A stretch of 18,379 nt of DNA from Nanobdellota archaeon (GCA_016784245.1 JADHVA010000005.1:1-18379), one strand, 5' to 3'; positions 7,095 to 15,110 are shown, counted from the stretch's first letter. Notes: generated by a model from the sequence alone, not told the origin. Program-made: numbers and translations.

Positions 7095-8019
7095 AATAGG
7101 ATTAGCACTTGGTGGTGGAGCTGCCAGAGGATTATCTTATATTGGAATCTTAAGAGTTTTAGAAAAACACAAAATCCCAATTGATTACATAGCTGGAACT
7201 AGTATTGGTGCAGTTGTTGGAGCATTATATGCATCAGGTTATTCTTCAAAAGAACTTGAAAAAATTGTTAAAGATACAAAATGGAAAGAACTCTTAGAAG
7301 TTTCAGATTTCCAATTAGGACTAATACAACAAACAAAGATTCAAAATTATCTTACAGAACTTTTCAAAGGTAAAAAATTTGAAGACTTAAGAATACCTTT
7401 AGCTGTTACAACAATTGACATTAAAGCTGGTAGAGAGGTTGTTTTCGATTCAGGAAATTTAGTAAAAGCTGTTAATGCAAGTATGTCCATTCCTGGTTTA
7501 TTTACTCCAGTAAAAATAAATCATAGAAATTATTTAGATGGGGGGATTATAGATCCTATACCTGTTGGTGTACTAAACAGAAAAAAGATTCCAGTAACAA
7601 TTGCAGTTGATTTATCTATTCCAATTGAAAGATACAAATTTTCTTCAGCAACAGATCCAAAAGATCATCCCCTTCTAATAAATTTCATTGAAAGAACAGC
7701 AGTAAAATTAAAAACTCATTTGAAAGTAAAAAAAATATTACCTACAACAATATCCTGGGCATTTAATCCTAAAAAAATAATAAATTATTTTAATCAACCT
7801 CCTTCAGAGATATTTAGAATTTCAGCAAAATCTTTCCATATTCTTACAAGTGAATTAGCAAAATCTAAACTTAAAGAACACAAACCTTCTGTAATAATTA
7901 GACCTGATTTAGATGATGTTGGCCTTTTTGACTTCCATAAACTCAAAAAATGTATAAAAAAGGGAGAATTAGCAGCTCAAAGACATATTGGAGAGATTGA
8001 GAAGTTAGCTAAAATCTAG
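7078..8019 (+). CDS. Patatin-like phospholipase (RssA/NTE type)
   Basis: 313 residues. The N-terminus has the glycine-rich oxyanion loop GLALGGGAARG (8-18), the nucleophile motif G40-T-S42-I-G44 and the catalytic aspartate D154 in DGGIIDPIPV. These are the Ser-Asp dyad elements of bacterial and archaeal patatin-like proteins. It probably hydrolyses acyl esters of lipids; since archaeal membranes are mainly ether-linked, the substrate is unclear and may include host or environmental lipids. No signal peptide is present. The last ~110 residues are basic and less conserved. It overlaps the enolase gene by 17 bp, so it is read from the same mRNA. A separate promoter for uS2 follows it. Confidence 0.88.
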   Translation: MKSKPKIGLALGGGAARGLSYIGILRVLEKHKIPIDYIAGTSIGAVVGALYASGYSSKELEKIVKDTKWKELLEVSDFQLGLIQQTKIQNYLTELFKGKKFEDLRIPLAVTTIDIKAGREVVFDSGNLVKAVNASMSIPGLFTPVKINHRNYLDGGIIDPIPVGVLNRKKIPVTIAVDLSIPIERYKFSSATDPKDHPLLINFIERTAVKLKTHLKVKKILPTTISWAFNPKKIINYFNQPPSEIFRISAKSFHILTSELAKSKLKEHKPSVIIRPDLDDVGLFDFHKLKKCIKKGELAAQRHIGEIEKLAKI

Positions 8020-8036
8020 TTATTAATAACAAAAAG

Positions 8037-8045
8037 CTTTTTAAA
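8037..8045 (+). promoter_or_regulatory. TATA box of the uS2 gene
   Basis: CTTTTTAAA followed by CCC, centred about 27 bp before the rps2 ATG at 8068. A purine-rich AACAAAAAG precedes it as a possible BRE. No Shine-Dalgarno sequence is seen before the ATG, which fits a leaderless mRNA. Confidence 0.6.
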
Positions 8046-8067
8046 CCCTTAATATTTTCACTAGCTC

Positions 8068-8676
8068 ATGGTAGAAGAACAAGAAGTACATTTAACCGAT
8101 CTAGATAATTATCTAAAAGCAGGATTACACATTGGTACCAAGTTTAAAACTAAATATATGGCACCTTTCATATACAAGATCAGATCTGATGGTCTTGCAG
8201 TTCTTAATGTTAAAAAAATTGATGAAAGACTAGCAGTTGCTGGTAAATTTTTAGCTCAATATGAACCACATGAAATTTTAGTTGCATGTAGAAGAGAAAA
8301 TGGTTGGGCTGGAGCTAAATTATTCAAAAAAATGACAAAAATTGATACTCAAGCTGGTAGATACAGACCAGGTTTACTAACAAATGCTTCTTTAGAAGAT
8401 TTTAAAGAGGTTAAAGTTCTTTTAGTAACTGATCCAAGACCTGATAAGAATGCAGTTGTAGATGCTGTTAAAATGGGTATTCCTGTTATTGCTTGTTGTG
8501 ATACAAACAACGAAATTAATTATATTGACTTAGTAATTCCTTGTAATAACAAAGGGAAAAAATCTTTAGGTTTAATGTTCTGGATTTTAGGTAAAGAATA
8601 TCTAAAAAATAGAGGAACAATCAAAACTGATGAAGAGGCTCCAATTCCTGTTGAAGAATTCATCAAAGAAGATTAA
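8068..8676 (+). CDS. rps2: 30S ribosomal protein uS2 (archaeal type)
   Basis: 202 residues, the normal length for archaeal uS2. Typical stretches are LKAGLHIGTKFKTKYM (17-32), FIYKIRSDGLAVLNV, IDERLAVAG, GRYRPGLLTN and the core LLVTDPRPDKNAVVDA with GIPVIACCDTNN. Several of these are shared with archaeal/eukaryotic Sa/S2 proteins. It binds the 30S head-body junction and takes part in mRNA binding at the exit site. It starts from its own TATA box after the eno-lipase pair. In many archaea rps2 directly follows eno in a cluster with RNA polymerase subunit genes. A run of T directly follows the stop. Confidence 0.95.
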   Translation: MVEEQEVHLTDLDNYLKAGLHIGTKFKTKYMAPFIYKIRSDGLAVLNVKKIDERLAVAGKFLAQYEPHEILVACRRENGWAGAKLFKKMTKIDTQAGRYRPGLLTNASLEDFKEVKVLLVTDPRPDKNAVVDAVKMGIPVIACCDTNNEINYIDLVIPCNNKGKKSLGLMFWILGKEYLKNRGTIKTDEEAPIPVEEFIKED

Positions 8677-8693
8677 TTTATCTTTTTCTTTAG
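8677..8693 (+). terminator. T-rich terminator after uS2
   Basis: TTTATCTTTTTCTTTAG follows the stop codon. Archaeal RNA polymerase terminates at T-rich runs on the non-template strand without needing a hairpin. A new promoter follows within a few bases. Confidence 0.45.
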
Positions 8694-8700
8694 CATAAAC

Positions 8701-8748
8701 TTTTTATATGAATAAACTTCAATGATATTAATAATTTTCAAAGGGAGG
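8701..8748 (+). promoter_or_regulatory. Promoter and strong RBS of the DsbA-like gene
   Basis: TTTTTATA (8701-8708) is centred about 52 bp before the ATG at 8757. Transcription would begin near 8730 and give a leader of roughly 27 nt. That leader contains GGGAGG at 8743-8748, 8 nt before the ATG. This gene therefore differs from its leaderless neighbours by having a leader with a Shine-Dalgarno sequence. Confidence 0.55.
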
Positions 8749-8756
8749 AAATAAAA

Positions 8757-9443
8757 ATGGATTTAAGAAAAGCTATGCCTTATCTTTTAGTTATTCAATT
8801 AGTCTTAATGATTATTCTTGTTGGACAAGTATTCTCATTAAACTCAGCAATTACTGGAAATACTATAGCAGATATTAACACAGGTACAGACACAAACACA
8901 GCAGGTAATTTAGAATTATCTGACAAAACAGCTGGTATTGATATTACTGGTGACCCATATTTAGGAGGAGATCCTGAAGAGGTTAATGTTGTAATAATTG
9001 AATTCTCAGATTTTGAATGTTCATATTGTGCAAGAGGACTAGAAACTGTTCATGATTTAATTGACATTTATGGTGATGAAATTTCAATTGTATTCAAAGA
9101 TTTCCCATTATCATTCCATCAATATGCTCAAGTAGCTTCTGAAGCTGCAGAATGTGCTGATGAACAAGATATGTTCTGGGAATACCATGATGAACTATTT
9201 TCAAACCAAGATCTATTCAGTGATGATTACTTTTACACATTAGCTGACGAATTAGGTTTAGACTCTGATGATTTCACTGAATGTCTAAGTTCAGGTACAA
9301 TGGGATCAGAAGTTAGAACAGATTATGGACATGGAGTTACTGCAGGAGTTAGAGGAACACCAGCTTTCTTTGTAAATGGTGAATTAGTTTCAGGTGCACA
9401 ACCAGCTACCTCATTTGCAAGTCTGATTGACCCATATCTTTAA
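8757..9443 (+). CDS. Membrane-anchored DsbA-like thiol oxidoreductase
   Basis: 228 residues. Residues ~9-28 form one hydrophobic segment (an uncleaved anchor or signal peptide), followed by a Thr/Asn/Asp-rich linker to ~62. The thioredoxin-fold DsbA domain begins at VVIIEFSDFEC; the active site is C88-S-Y-C91. Its helical insert carries FKDFPLSFHQYA and AAECADEQDMFWEYHDELF, typical of DsbA/thioredoxin_4 proteins, and the cis-proline lies in GTPAFFVNG. It should sit outside the cytoplasmic membrane and form or rearrange disulfides in exported proteins. The encoded M6 protease further along has cysteines and could be a client (inference). Flanking T-rich runs make it a single-gene unit. The protein is strongly acidic, unlike most proteins here. 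Confidence 0.9.
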   Translation: MDLRKAMPYLLVIQLVLMIILVGQVFSLNSAITGNTIADINTGTDTNTAGNLELSDKTAGIDITGDPYLGGDPEEVNVVIIEFSDFECSYCARGLETVHDLIDIYGDEISIVFKDFPLSFHQYAQVASEAAECADEQDMFWEYHDELFSNQDLFSDDYFYTLADELGLDSDDFTECLSSGTMGSEVRTDYGHGVTAGVRGTPAFFVNGELVSGAQPATSFASLIDPYL

Positions 9444-9460
9444 TTTTTTTTTATTTTTTT
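9444..9460 (+). terminator. T-tract terminator after the DsbA-like gene
   Basis: Sixteen T and one A directly follow the TAA stop at 9441-9443. This is a strong archaeal intrinsic terminator by composition, and a TATA box for the next operon follows about 12 bp later. Confidence 0.6.
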
Positions 9461-9472
9461 ATTAAAAACAAA

Positions 9473-9481
9473 CTATTTAAA
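9473..9481 (+). promoter_or_regulatory. TATA box of the archease-rtcB operon
   Basis: CTATTTAAA followed by CCCC, centred 27 bp before the archease ATG at 9504. No Shine-Dalgarno sequence precedes the ATG, in line with a leaderless mRNA. Confidence 0.6.
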
Positions 9482-9503
9482 CCCCAATTCTTCTCTAAAA
9501 TCT

Positions 9504-9914
9504 ATGAAAAATTATGAATTCCTTGAACACACAGCAGATGAAAAGTTCAGAGCATATGGAAAAACATTAGAAGAGGCTTTCATCAATGCAGCTTTAGCTA
9601 CAGCAAAAATAATGACTGATGACAAAGTAAAACCTGTAATTGAAAAAAAGATAGAAATCAAAGTAAATACTAAACAAAAATTATTATATCAATTTTTAGA
9701 AGAGTTATTATTTTATGTTGACACTGAAGGATTCATTTTATCTGAGGTAAGAGATATAGAAATAAAAGATGCTTTCACTTTAACTGCAACTTTCTTAGGA
9801 GATTCAGCAGAAAATTATGAAATCAAAGCTCACATTAAAGCAGTAACTTACAACGATATGTTTATTAAAGAAGAAGAAAAGCTTGTAACCATACAAGTAG
9901 TACACGACTTATGA
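9504..9914 (+). CDS. Archease (RtcB activator)
   Basis: 136 residues, the usual archease length. The N-terminus has the family signature EFLEHTADEKFRAYGKTLEEAF (5-26), including D12. The centre has LLYQFLEELLFYVDTEGF, and the C-terminus has IKAVTYNDM and ends VVHDL, with D135 at the position of the conserved C-terminal aspartate. These two aspartates form the metal site in known archeases. Archease speeds guanylylation and turnover of the RNA ligase RtcB and so supports tRNA splicing and RNA repair. Its stop overlaps the rtcB start (ATGA at 9911-9914), so the two proteins are co-translated. This pairing is common in archaea and strengthens both identifications. Confidence 0.93.
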   Translation: MKNYEFLEHTADEKFRAYGKTLEEAFINAALATAKIMTDDKVKPVIEKKIEIKVNTKQKLLYQFLEELLFYVDTEGFILSEVRDIEIKDAFTLTATFLGDSAENYEIKAHIKAVTYNDMFIKEEEKLVTIQVVHDL

Positions 9915-11386
9915 TAGAATACAAAATTAAAAAGGATGGAGTAGAGAAAGTAATAAACATTGAACCAAAAAAAATTACTGATTACACTTATATTATTGAA
10001 AAACAAGATCCTATGAATGTTCCAGTAAAAATCTTTGCTGATGAAAAACTAATTAAAAAAATGCAAGAAGATGCATGTTTAAAGCAAGGTGTAAATGTTG
10101 CTTGTTTACCAGGGATTAAAAAATTTTCTTTCATGATGCCTGACGCTCATCAAGGCTATGGTTTTTCAATTGGTGGTGTTGCTGCTTTTGATAAAGAAAA
10201 TGGTGTAATTAGTCCAGGTGGTATTGGTTTTGATATTAACTGTGGAGTTAGATTACTAAGAACAGATGCAAAAAAAGAAGACATCGAACCAAGAATAGAA
10301 GAATTACTTAATGCTTTATTCAAAAATATTCCTCCAGGTGTAGGAAAACAATCTAAAATTCATTTATCTCATACTGAACTTGACAAAGTTTTAAAAAATG
10401 GAGCTTCATGGGCAGTTGAAAATAATTTTGGTAATGCAGATGATTTAGAAAACTGTGAACAAAATGGAAAAATGGAACATGCAGATCCAAACAAAGTTTC
10501 AAACAGAGCAAAAAAAAGAGGACTGGGTCAATTAGGAACTTTAGGAGCTGGTAATCATTTCTTAGAGATTCAATATGTACACAAAATTTTCAATAAAGAA
10601 GTTGCTGAAGCTTGGGGAATAAAAGAAGAAGGACAAATATTTGTAATGATACATTGTGGTTCTCGAGGATTAGGTCACCAAGTTTGTTCAGATTACTTAA
10701 GAAAAATGGAAGACACATTTCCAGAGATTGCAAATTCACTTCCAGAAAAGGATTTAATTTATGCACCAGCAAATAGTCAGCTTGCAAAAGATTATTTTGC
10801 TGCTATGTCTTGTGCTGCAAATTATGCTTGGGCTAACAGACATATTATTGCACATGAAGTAAGAAACTCATTCAAAGAAGTTTTCCAAGATAAAGTAAAA
10901 CTACACACTATTTACGATGTTGCACACAATATTGCAAAATTAGAAAAACATATAATTGATGACAAAGAGGAAGAAGTTTGGATTCACAGAAAAGGTGCAA
11001 CTAGAGCTTTCGCACCAGACAGAATAGAACTTTCTGAAAAATACAAAAAAACTGGCCAACCAATTATTCTTCCAGGAAGTATGGGAACATCATCTTACTT
11101 ATTAGTTGGAACTCAAGATTCAATGAAAGAAACTTTTGGAAGTACAGCTCACGGTGCAGGAAGATTATTATCTAGAAAAGCTGCAAACCAAAAATTTAGA
11201 GGAGAACAAATCAAACAAGATTTAGAAAAACAACATATTCACATCAAAGCTGCTTCATGGAAAGGTATCACTGAAGAAGCACCTGGAGCTTACAAAGATG
11301 TTGACGAAGTTGTAGAAGTTAGCGACAAATCTGGCATTGGAAAGATAGTAGTACAATTAAAACCTCTAGGTGTAATAAAAGGATAA
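9911..11386 (+). CDS. rtcB: tRNA-splicing ligase RtcB
   Basis: 491 residues, close to the inteinless archaeal RtcB length, and no intein is present. Metal- and GTP-binding residues are in place: D108-I-N-C111 in GGIGFDINCGVRLL, N215-H216 in GAGNHFLEIQ, H248 in HCGSRGLGHQ, H339 in VAHNIAKLE, and the guanylylated histidine H414 in TAHGAGRLLSR. RtcB joins 2',3'-cyclic phosphate or 3'-phosphate RNA ends to 5'-OH ends, using GTP and Mn2+. In archaea it ligates tRNA exons after cleavage by the splicing endonuclease. It is coupled to archease upstream. Its presence implies intron-containing tRNAs or RNA repair elsewhere in the genome. Confidence 0.96.
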   Translation: MIEYKIKKDGVEKVINIEPKKITDYTYIIEKQDPMNVPVKIFADEKLIKKMQEDACLKQGVNVACLPGIKKFSFMMPDAHQGYGFSIGGVAAFDKENGVISPGGIGFDINCGVRLLRTDAKKEDIEPRIEELLNALFKNIPPGVGKQSKIHLSHTELDKVLKNGASWAVENNFGNADDLENCEQNGKMEHADPNKVSNRAKKRGLGQLGTLGAGNHFLEIQYVHKIFNKEVAEAWGIKEEGQIFVMIHCGSRGLGHQVCSDYLRKMEDTFPEIANSLPEKDLIYAPANSQLAKDYFAAMSCAANYAWANRHIIAHEVRNSFKEVFQDKVKLHTIYDVAHNIAKLEKHIIDDKEEEVWIHRKGATRAFAPDRIELSEKYKKTGQPIILPGSMGTSSYLLVGTQDSMKETFGSTAHGAGRLLSRKAANQKFRGEQIKQDLEKQHIHIKAASWKGITEEAPGAYKDVDEVVEVSDKSGIGKIVVQLKPLGVIKG

Positions 11387-11417
11387 TATTAAAAACTCCT
11401 TTTTATTCTTAAATTAA

Positions 11418-12164
11418 ATGTTAAGTGTATGGCTTTACTCAATTATCTCTGTATTAATTGTTAGCTTAATTGCTTTTATTGGAATTATTACTTTTGTTCT
11501 AAAGAAAAAAAACATAGAAAAAATTTCACTTTACTTAGTCAGTTTAGCAGCTGGTGCACTTTTAGGAGATGCATTTATTCATTTAATTCCAGAATCTTTT
11601 GCAATATCTAAATCCATAATAATCCCAATAATGATTTTAATTGGAATTTCTTTATCCTTCATTATTGAAAAATATATTCATTGGCACCATTGTCACTCAC
11701 ACCCTTGTAAAAAACATATCAAACCTTTTGCATATGTAAATTTATTAGGGGATTCATTACACAATTTTATTGATGGAATAATCATTGGAACTTCTTACTT
11801 AATTAGTATACCAATTGGTATCGCAACTACAGTAGCAATTATCTTTCACGAAATTCCTCAAGAGATTGGAGATCTTGGAGTTTTAATTCATGGTGGACTA
11901 TCAAAGAAAAAAGCTCTTCTTGTAAATTTCATCACAGCATTAACTTCTTTACTGGGAGTAATTTTAGCTTTAGCTTTAACCACAATAATTGACAACTTAA
12001 CTTTATACTTAATTCCTTTCGCTGCAGGAACATTTATTTACATTGCAGCAGCAGATTTAATCCCAGAACTACACAAAGAAGTAAAATGGAAAAAATCAAC
12101 TATACAAACTCTTTTAATTTTATTAGGAATAATTTTAATGTTATTATTATCTTTCTTCAGTTAA
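11418..12164 (+). CDS. ZIP-family divalent metal transporter
   Basis: 248 residues with about eight hydrophobic segments. Core ZIP motifs are present: H115-N-F-I-D-G in TM4 and H144-EIPQEIGD in TM5, which form the binuclear metal centre of the family (Zn2+, Fe2+, Mn2+ uptake). The loop before TM4 is His/Cys-rich (residues 88-100, six His and two Cys), a likely metal-sensing or metal-loading loop. Other family stretches are LAAGALLGDAFIHLIPE in TM2 and AAGTFIYIAAADLIPE in TM7. RtcB upstream needs Mn2+ and the protease downstream needs Zn2+, but a functional link is only a guess. An ATTAAAAAC stretch about 27 bp upstream could be its own TATA box. Its stop overlaps the convergent protease gene by 4 bp. 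Confidence 0.9.
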   Translation: MLSVWLYSIISVLIVSLIAFIGIITFVLKKKNIEKISLYLVSLAAGALLGDAFIHLIPESFAISKSIIIPIMILIGISLSFIIEKYIHWHHCHSHPCKKHIKPFAYVNLLGDSLHNFIDGIIIGTSYLISIPIGIATTVAIIFHEIPQEIGDLGVLIHGGLSKKKALLVNFITALTSLLGVILALALTTIIDNLTLYLIPFAAGTFIYIAAADLIPELHKEVKWKKSTIQTLLILLGIILMLLLSFFS

Positions 12165-14110
12165 TGCTTCTTCAACATTACAAAACCTAGATACAATGTA
12201 GAAATCAAAATAACTAAAATCAAAACTCCAGCAACAGCATAAAGCCAACCAGGAATTCCACCACTTGAAGTAGGACTACTTGAAACACTTTCTTCTGTAC
12301 TTTCTTCTACACTAACACTTCCACTAACTTCTTCCACTTCTTCTACAGATAAAACTTCACCCGCAAGAGAAATACCTAAACTCATTGTATCACCAATTTC
12401 AGAATTTACAGTTACTGCAACATCATAACTTGTACTTGTATAAGCTTCACTAGTTGGACTTGACGCATAATAAAATACATTTGCTTGACATCCACCAAAA
12501 GTTCCACAAGAATAATACCAAGGATCTTCTTTATCTCCTAAATTATCTCCACTCAACTCTTCTTTACCATCAGCTTCTTCAAGATCCAACATTTTATGTG
12601 AAGAATCTCCATTCACAGTATTACATTCCCATCTTGTACTTGCACAACCATTCCAACTACCTGTTTCATCAATCAAAGATTCATCAACATGCCAAATTAA
12701 AATTCCACCAGCATCATTTTCTTTCATCAAATCTTGCACATGTCTATTTTCAATCATAAAATATTCATCAGTATTCAAAGGTATAGAATAATATTTTACT
12801 CCAAACAAACTTTTATCTTGTGTTAAATCATAATAGCCATCTTCACTAATTTCAACAAAATTATCATCTGATAACCAACCCAAATATTTTTTTGACCAAG
12901 GACTAAAACTTGGATCATCTGTATACGCACCATAAGCCATCAAAGCCCAATCACCAACTCCTTTTGAGCTACCATCATCCATAACTGTATCATAAAAATC
13001 TGGTAAACCTAAATAATGTCCAAACTCATGCGACATAATTCCTTGTGGACTTTCTTCACTTACAGTTTCATAATCAATAACTTGAACACCATCTACAGTT
13101 TTTCCAGAAATACTATAATAATGTGACCAAATTTCATCACCATTTCCACCACCATTTTCTTCATCAGCTTCACCAGCATGTACTACAAAAAAACCATCAA
13201 CAATTCCATCTCCATCAGAATCATATTGTGAATAATCTACTGCAGGATCTGCTAACTCTACTGCTTCTTCAATTAAACTTTCAATATTACTTTCATAATT
13301 TCCACCATAACTTCCCATACTCTCTGAAGCTGTATACCAAGTTGGTAAAACTGTAACCTCTAAATTTAAAGAACCATAGGATTCTTCATCAAAAAAACTT
13401 ACAAAACCATCAAACAAACTTTCAATTTCACTTACACTTGTACTTGCACTTTGATCAGGAAACTGAACTAAAACAACTAATATTTTCAAAGTCTGTACAT
13501 TTTGTTCTGCAGTTACTAAACCTGTTGGTATAATTGTTGGAGCAGGCAAAGGTAAATTAGGTGGAGCTTCTCCTTCTTCTTCAACCTTCTCTTTAACAAT
13601 AGGATTATAATTTTCATACTCACCTGTATCTTTATTTTCTATTAATCCTATTTCATTCTCTGCATTAATTTTCAATCTATCATATTGCCATCTTCCTTCT
13701 GGTTTCAATCCAATAGGGGGTGGCATTTGAGGTCTTGCTACTCTAACAGCATCAAAACTTTTCAATGGAGCTTGTTCTCTAATCTGATTCAAACTTAAAT
13801 CTTTAACAGGCAAATCTTTTCTTGCTACAGCATAACCATCAACATCTAATTCAGCAAGGAAAGCTTTCCTTTCACCAAGTTCATCTTTCTCAAAAGCTAC
13901 TAAAGCACCTAATGTTTTTCCACTAACAACTTCTCCAAAATCAACATCATCATCAACTACATAAGTTTCAGTCAAAAAACCACTACTTGTCAGATCTACA
14001 CAAGGTATATCATTACCACAATCATATATTTCTTCATTAGAAGGTGCAATTGCTAATACACTACTTATAGATATTATTAGAACAAATAATACAAGCACCC
14101 CTCTTTTCAT
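12161..14110 (-). CDS. Secreted, membrane-anchored M6 metalloprotease (immune inhibitor A type)
   Basis: 649 residues from the start chosen here (ATG at 14110); an in-frame ATG at 14116 would add two. The chosen start sits 27.5 bp from the TTTAAA box, the other only 21.5. Residues 1-20 are a signal peptide ending near SVLA. A propeptide-like region follows to ~200. Residues ~205-560 are the M6 domain, with a Ca2+-loop-like YDSDGDGIVDGF near 295 and the zinc motif H361-EFGH365-YLGLPD371. A Ser/Thr/Glu-rich linker and one hydrophobic segment (~619-644) ending in LKKH anchor it to the membrane. It should act on the cell surface as a Zn-dependent endopeptidase. Known relatives degrade extracellular proteins, so a role in scavenging or in host contact is plausible inference. 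Cysteines in the catalytic region suggest disulfides. Confidence 0.9.
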   Translation of the reverse strand: MKRGVLVLFVLIISISSVLAIAPSNEEIYDCGNDIPCVDLTSSGFLTETYVVDDDVDFGEVVSGKTLGALVAFEKDELGERKAFLAELDVDGYAVARKDLPVKDLSLNQIREQAPLKSFDAVRVARPQMPPPIGLKPEGRWQYDRLKINAENEIGLIENKDTGEYENYNPIVKEKVEEEGEAPPNLPLPAPTIIPTGLVTAEQNVQTLKILVVLVQFPDQSASTSVSEIESLFDGFVSFFDEESYGSLNLEVTVLPTWYTASESMGSYGGNYESNIESLIEEAVELADPAVDYSQYDSDGDGIVDGFFVVHAGEADEENGGGNGDEIWSHYYSISGKTVDGVQVIDYETVSEESPQGIMSHEFGHYLGLPDFYDTVMDDGSSKGVGDWALMAYGAYTDDPSFSPWSKKYLGWLSDDNFVEISEDGYYDLTQDKSLFGVKYYSIPLNTDEYFMIENRHVQDLMKENDAGGILIWHVDESLIDETGSWNGCASTRWECNTVNGDSSHKMLDLEEADGKEELSGDNLGDKEDPWYYSCGTFGGCQANVFYYASSPTSEAYTSTSYDVAVTVNSEIGDTMSLGISLAGEVLSVEEVEEVSGSVSVEESTEESVSSSPTSSGGIPGWLYAVAGVLILVILISTLYLGFVMLKKH

Positions 14111-14132
14111 ATACATTAAATAAATAATATAA

Positions 14133-14142
14133 CATTTAAACT
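14133..14142 (-). promoter_or_regulatory. TATA box of the M6 protease gene
   Basis: On the minus strand this reads AGTTTAAATG. Its centre is 27.5 bp before the ATG at 14110 and 21.5 bp before the ATG at 14116, so it favours the inner start. Confidence 0.5.
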
Positions 14143-14162
14143 TTTCTAATTTTTGAAAAAAA

Positions 14163-14191
14163 CTGTGGACAGGACACAGACCCGCGCAGAG
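14163..14191. other. GC-rich island upstream of the homing endonuclease
   Basis: 19 of 29 bases are G or C, in an intergenic region that is otherwise almost all A/T. The left part forms a 5-bp stem (CTGTG 14163-14167 with CACAG 14175-14179) around a 7-nt loop; the right part is ACCCGCGCAGAG. It lies between the divergent protease and endonuclease genes. It could be a structured RNA, an element end, or a relic of an inserted sequence; nothing in the window identifies it. Confidence 0.45.
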
Positions 14192-14221
14192 TTAATAAAT
14201 AGTCTAAATCATATTTAAAAT

Positions 14222-15106
14222 ATGATAAAAAACAATCAATTCAAAAAAGGACACATCCCTTGGAATAAAAATCAAATTATTAAAACTTGTTTAAATTGTG
14301 AAAATAAATTTGGAATCTCAAAAAGTAGAAATTTACAAAAAAGAGGAAAATATTGTTCAATAAATTGTAAAAAAAATTATAAATACAAACTTGCAAAAAA
14401 ATTCAAAATTAATGAAGATCTAGCTGAACTAATAGGTATCATTGTAGGAGATGGTTGTATAAACAAAAATTATAAAAGAAAAGATTATAGAATACAAATA
14501 TCGGGTAACCAAATAGAAGATAAAGACTATTATGACAAATATCTACCTGAATTAATAAAAAAAACTCTTAATATTAATTGTAAACCATATATTGGATCAA
14601 ATAAAGCTTACATAATTCAATTTCAATCAGAACCATTTAGAATATTTCTCCATAATCTAGGAATAAAATCACCAAAAGCAAAAACAAGTAATATTCCAAA
14701 AATAATTAAAAAAAATCCCTTACACCTAAAATCATTTATTAGAGGTTTAGCAGATGCAGATTTTACTTTAATATTTACAAAAAGAAAAAAAGGTGGACCA
14801 AATTATTATCCCAGAATTGCATCACAATTTGCTTCAGAAATATTAGTTAAAGATTTAGAAAAAAGTTTAAGAGATTTAGGATTCACATTAAATACAAAAT
14901 ATAACTACAAAAGAAAAGATAAGAGAGGATTTACAACCATAACAAACTTTATAAATTTAGATGGCCCTATTAATCTCAACAAATGGTTAAAAGAAATAGG
15001 ATTCTCAAACAACAGAATTACAACAAGATACTTAGTTTGGAAAAAAATAGGATACTTAAAACCCAAATCTACCTTACAAGAAAGGAAGAAAATTATAAAT
15101 GGGTAA
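14222..15106 (+). CDS. LAGLIDADG homing endonuclease, free-standing
   Basis: 294 residues with two LAGLIDADG motifs: LAELIGIIVGD77G (67-78) and the second ending GLADAD180 (172-181). D77 and D180 are the expected catalytic metal ligands. It is thus a single-chain enzyme able to cut long asymmetric sites. The N-terminus begins with NQFKKGHIPWNK, a phrase common at the start of phage and intron endonucleases, and has a zinc-finger-like C23-x2-C26 ... C45-x3-C49 (one possible Zn site). No intein splicing residues and no host exon are visible: the flanks are the 3' end of nothing recognisable on the left and a ribosome binding site for the next gene on the right. It is rich in Lys and Asn codons of A/T type. 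The frame is intact, so the enzyme may be active. Confidence 0.88.
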   Translation: MIKNNQFKKGHIPWNKNQIIKTCLNCENKFGISKSRNLQKRGKYCSINCKKNYKYKLAKKFKINEDLAELIGIIVGDGCINKNYKRKDYRIQISGNQIEDKDYYDKYLPELIKKTLNINCKPYIGSNKAYIIQFQSEPFRIFLHNLGIKSPKAKTSNIPKIIKKNPLHLKSFIRGLADADFTLIFTKRKKGGPNYYPRIASQFASEILVKDLEKSLRDLGFTLNTKYNYKRKDKRGFTTITNFINLDGPINLNKWLKEIGFSNNRITTRYLVWKKIGYLKPKSTLQERKKIING

Positions 15107-15110
15107 ACAA

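Noticed and set aside
12454..13356. Plus-strand His/Leu-rich open frames opposite the protease
   Set aside because: The biased composition reflects reverse reading of Asp/Glu/Ser-rich coding sequence; there is no independent signal.
14163..14179. 5-bp stem with 7-nt loop resembling an anticodon arm
   Set aside because: The loop GACAGGA lacks U33, and there is no acceptor, D- or T-arm nearby.
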